64,000 nt of DNA from Azospirillum canadense (GTDB lineage Bacteria > Pseudomonadota > Alphaproteobacteria > Azospirillales > Azospirillaceae). The stretch spans positions 62,001 to 126,000 of the forward strand of contig NZ_JAOQNG010000005.1 of the NCBI RefSeq assembly GCF_025961225.1, read 5' to 3'. Both the position numbers and the translations under genes were made by a program. Below the pieces are notes generated by a model that saw only the letters and a list, made by a program, of their open reading frames with translations, was not told the origin of the DNA and did no database searches. Below, one piece after another: positions 61,871 to 64,000 of this stretch (positions within the stretch are counted from its first letter, which is position 1; each line of letters begins with the position of its first letter).

Positions 61871-63048
61871 GCCACGCTCCAGGCGGCGGTGATCGCGGCG
61901 ATCAGCGTGTCGATGTCGGCGTCCGTGTGGGCGGCGGACAGGGCGAAGCGGATGCGGCTGGTGCCCGGCGGCACGGTCGGCGGGCGGATGGCGACGCCGA
62001 GGACTCCCGCGTCCTCCAGCCGCCGCCCGAGGTCCAGCGCCGCCCGCTCAGCGCCCACGATCGCCGGGACGATCTGCGTGCTCGATGCGCCGGTGTCGAG
62101 GCCGAGCCCGCGCAAGGCGGCGCGCAGCTGTTCGGCGTTGGCCTGCAGGCGGTCGCGTTCGGCGTCGAGAGTGGGGAGCAGGTCGAGTGCGGCGTCCATC
62201 GCCCCGAGCACGGCCGGCGGCAGAGCGGTGGTGTAGAGGAAGCCGCCGCAGCGGTTGCTCAGCCAGTCGCACAGCGCGCGCGAGCCCGCGACGTAGGCGC
62301 CGAACCCCCCGAGCGCCTTGCTGAAGGTGCCCATCACCAGATCGACGCGCCCCGCCGCGAGGCCGGACAGGCCCATGCCGCGGGGGCCGAGCACGCCCGT
62401 TGCGTGGGCTTCGTCGAGCATCAGGAAGGCGCCATGGCGGTCGGCGATGTCGGCCAGGGCGGCGACGTCGGCGCGGTCGCCGTCCATGCTGAACACGCTT
62501 TCGGTGATGATGAAGCGGCGGCCCGGCTGCCCGGCCCGCTGCGTCAGCAACCGGTCCAGGTGGTCGAGGTCGTTGTGGCGGAAGCGGATCTGAGGCACGC
62601 CGGCGGCGGCGCAGCCGTGGTGCAGACTGGCGTGGTTCAGCCGGTCGGTGAAGACCAGCGCCGCGCCGCCGAGCGTGTCGTGGTCGAACAAAGCGGGCAG
62701 CAGGGCGGCGTTCGCCTGCCAGCCGGAATTGAACAGCAGCGCCGCCTCGGTCCCCTTCAGCCGGGCGATTTTCGCCTCGACCTCGGCGTGAAGCTCCAGC
62801 GTGCCGCAAATCAGCCGCGACGCCCCCGACCCGGCGCCCCAGCGGCGGGCCCAGGCGCAACTCCGCTCGATCAGCAGCGGGTGTCTGCACAGGCCCAGGT
62901 AATCGTTGCCGGAAAAGTTGAGCAATATCCGGCCATCCCGGACGATGCGGCCGCGGTCCGTCGGCTGCCCCGGGCGCAGCGCGCGGCGGGCGTGCCGGTG
63001 GTCGAGGGTGTCGAGATGCGACTGGAAGAGGTGGTCAAAGCGGGACAT
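61867..63048 (-). CDS. bioF: 8-amino-7-oxononanoate synthase (BioF)
   Basis: A 393-residue alpha-oxoamine synthase (PLP). It starts MSRFDHLFQSHLDTLDHRHA. Key parts: ILLNFSGNDYLGLCRHPLLI, LFNSGWQANAALLPALF, FSMDGDRADVAALADIADRH, LDEAHATGVLGPRGMG and the PLP lysine in GTFSKALGGFGAYVAGSRAL. It condenses pimeloyl-ACP with alanine. First gene of the biotin group; a longer frame to 63249 has no similarity. 63049-63254 separates it from panD and presumably holds its promoter. Confidence 0.95.
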   Translation of the reverse strand: MSRFDHLFQSHLDTLDHRHARRALRPGQPTDRGRIVRDGRILLNFSGNDYLGLCRHPLLIERSCAWARRWGAGSGASRLICGTLELHAEVEAKIARLKGTEAALLFNSGWQANAALLPALFDHDTLGGAALVFTDRLNHASLHHGCAAAGVPQIRFRHNDLDHLDRLLTQRAGQPGRRFIITESVFSMDGDRADVAALADIADRHGAFLMLDEAHATGVLGPRGMGLSGLAAGRVDLVMGTFSKALGGFGAYVAGSRALCDWLSNRCGGFLYTTALPPAVLGAMDAALDLLPTLDAERDRLQANAEQLRAALRGLGLDTGASSTQIVPAIVGAERAALDLGRRLEDAGVLGVAIRPPTVPPGTSRIRFALSAAHTDADIDTLIAAITAAWSVA

Positions 63049-63254
63049 CGGAAATGGCACCCACCAATCAGAATCGCGCCGACGGGTCCAGCGACACGCC
63101 ACGCGGTCGGCGCGGGAGCGCGGCGCGATCAACGCCGGCCGGCCGGCGCGGCGACGGCACAGCGGCTGATTGGGAATGAGGAAGGAGGCCTTATGGACCG
63201 CTGACGCGCGAGTCCGCGGCGCCCGTTGGAACGACAGAGAACGTGTCACGGCCG

Positions 63255-63686
63255 CTATGGTTGGCTGTTGTCTGGCTCACCGACGCGGATGCGGAAGTCG
63301 TGGCGGCCGTCGTCGTGGGCGGTCACGTCGTAGGTGAGGCGGTCCGCGATGCGGTTGTCGGGATGAAACGTCACGACACGCGGTTTGAGGGTCGCCAGCT
63401 CCGTGGGCTGGCAGTACCAGGACGCCGCGATGATGACATCGTCCCCTGGCTGGCAGGTGCGCGCCGCCGCGCCGTTCAGCACGCAGCACCGGGAGCCGCG
63501 TTCGCCGAAAATGACGTAGGTGCTGATACGGGCACCGGAGTTGCGGTTCCAGATCTCCACAAACTCCAGGGGATAGAGGCCAACCGCGTCGCAGTGGTCC
63601 GGATCGAGCGTGATGGAGCCGTGGTAGTTCAGGTTGGCGTCGGTGACGTGGATGCCGTGGAGCTTGGCGCGAACCACCTTGATCAT
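63255..63686 (-). CDS. panD: Aspartate 1-decarboxylase (PanD)
   Basis: A 143-residue pyruvoyl-dependent enzyme making beta-alanine for pantothenate. The self-processing site Gly-Ser is in LNYHGSITLDPDHCDAVG, at about residues 24-25. Also DAVGLYPLEFVEIWNRNSGA and CVLNGAAARTCQPGDDVIIA. Slightly longer than E. coli PanD (126). Its ATG overlaps the panB stop by 4 bp. Confidence 0.95.
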   Translation of the reverse strand: MIKVVRAKLHGIHVTDANLNYHGSITLDPDHCDAVGLYPLEFVEIWNRNSGARISTYVIFGERGSRCCVLNGAAARTCQPGDDVIIAASWYCQPTELATLKPRVVTFHPDNRIADRLTYDVTAHDDGRHDFRIRVGEPDNSQP

Positions 63687-64000
63687 GGCGCCGTCTCCGG
63701 GACGGGCGCTTTGCTAGGGGCGGCGAACACATGCTCCGGGCCCGGGAAGCGGCGGTGTCGGACGTCCTCCGCGAAGGCCGATGCGGCTTGGCTGACGGTC
63801 GGGCCGAGCTCGGCGTAGCGGCGCACGAACTTCGGCGTGAAATCGGTGAAGAGGCCAAGCAGATCGTCGGTCACCAGTACCTGGCCGTCGCAAGCGACGG
63901 ACGCGCCGATGCCGATGGTCGGGACGGCCACCGCCGCCGTAATGCGGTCGGCCAATGGCTCCATCACGCCCTCGATCACCAGCGCGAAGGCGTCGGCGTC
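63683..64000 (-). CDS. panB: 3-methyl-2-oxobutanoate hydroxymethyltransferase (PanB), 3' part only
   Basis: About 106 codons to the window edge, the C-terminal part of PanB: FALVIEGVMEPLADRITAAV, PTIGIGASVACDGQVLVTDD and LLGLFTDFTPKFVRRYAELG are conserved. PanB makes ketopantoate. It is translationally coupled to panD; the start lies beyond the window. Confidence 0.93.
   Translation of the reverse strand, partial: DADAFALVIEGVMEPLADRITAAVAVPTIGIGASVACDGQVLVTDDLLGLFTDFTPKFVRRYAELGPTVSQAASAFAEDVRHRRFPGPEHVFAAPSKAPVPETAP

Overview
The window looks like part of a secondary replicon (plasmid or chromid) of a high-GC alphaproteobacterium, most likely Azospirillum or a close relative. This rests on a plasmid-type replication initiator beside a dense iteron field, many IS families typical of such replicons, a Ros/MucR regulator, and B-vitamin genes. 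I see no rRNA, tRNA, CRISPR array or ParAB/RepABC partition genes.

Layout. 0-3.9 kb: replication module (rep gene on the minus strand, about fifteen iterons in two orientations, two plasmid-type genes). 4.3-8.5 kb: a Gabija-like defence pair (OLD nuclease plus UvrD-like helicase) flanked by short repeats that resemble part of the neighbouring resolvase site. 8.5-12.4 kb: a serine resolvase whose res region is split by a 3.1-kb Tn402/Tn5053-like transposon with 49-bp inverted repeats and 9-bp flanking repeats. 12.5-13.2 kb: BrnT-type toxin with an XRE antitoxin. 13.2-19.1 kb: metabolic cargo, partly decayed (AidB-like remnant, Lrp/LysE pair, EamA remnant, isochorismatase-like hydrolase, TetR regulator and an HpaB/AbfD-fold protein). 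19.5-21.4 kb: a 31-bp near-palindrome, VapBC and a tyrosine recombinase. 21.7-28.7 kb: IS graveyard (IS21, IS110 fragment, IS5, and an IS3 that cleanly splits a small UvrD-like helicase).

28.8-36.3 kb: the most interesting region. It is a compact minus-strand operon of five overlapping or nearly abutting genes: a calcineurin-like phosphoesterase with a C-terminal adaptor, a helical GASH-like protein, two P-loop GTPases and a large GAP1-like protein. It matches the GTPase-centred biological conflict systems predicted by comparative genomics. An AbiEi-like gene diverges from it, and the shared promoter holds two 27-bp inverted-repeat operators exactly 63 bp apart. The AbiEii toxin partner is truncated. 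Nearly identical 41-bp direct repeats lie at both edges of the island.

36.3-44.1 kb: nested insertions. An IS1595 element sits in the frameshift site of an IS3-family transposase; an IS110 carries a structured leader; and a 1.9-kb serine-recombinase element is inserted at a GA dinucleotide inside an IS5 transposase gene that can be restored exactly. 44.7-47.8 kb: cobalamin-riboswitch-controlled CbtB/CbtA cobalt uptake and an ABC metal/cobalamin-type importer cut off mid-permease. 47.8-55 kb: truncated hydrolase, DUF2934 protein, MucR, HNH-like protein, two response regulators, an IS5 remnant and a second IS110. 55.2-64 kb: a minus-strand vitamin cluster, panB-panD followed by bioF, a BioH-like esterase, a bioC-bioD fusion, bioB, bioA, pabB and pabC, serving pantothenate, biotin and folate precursor synthesis.
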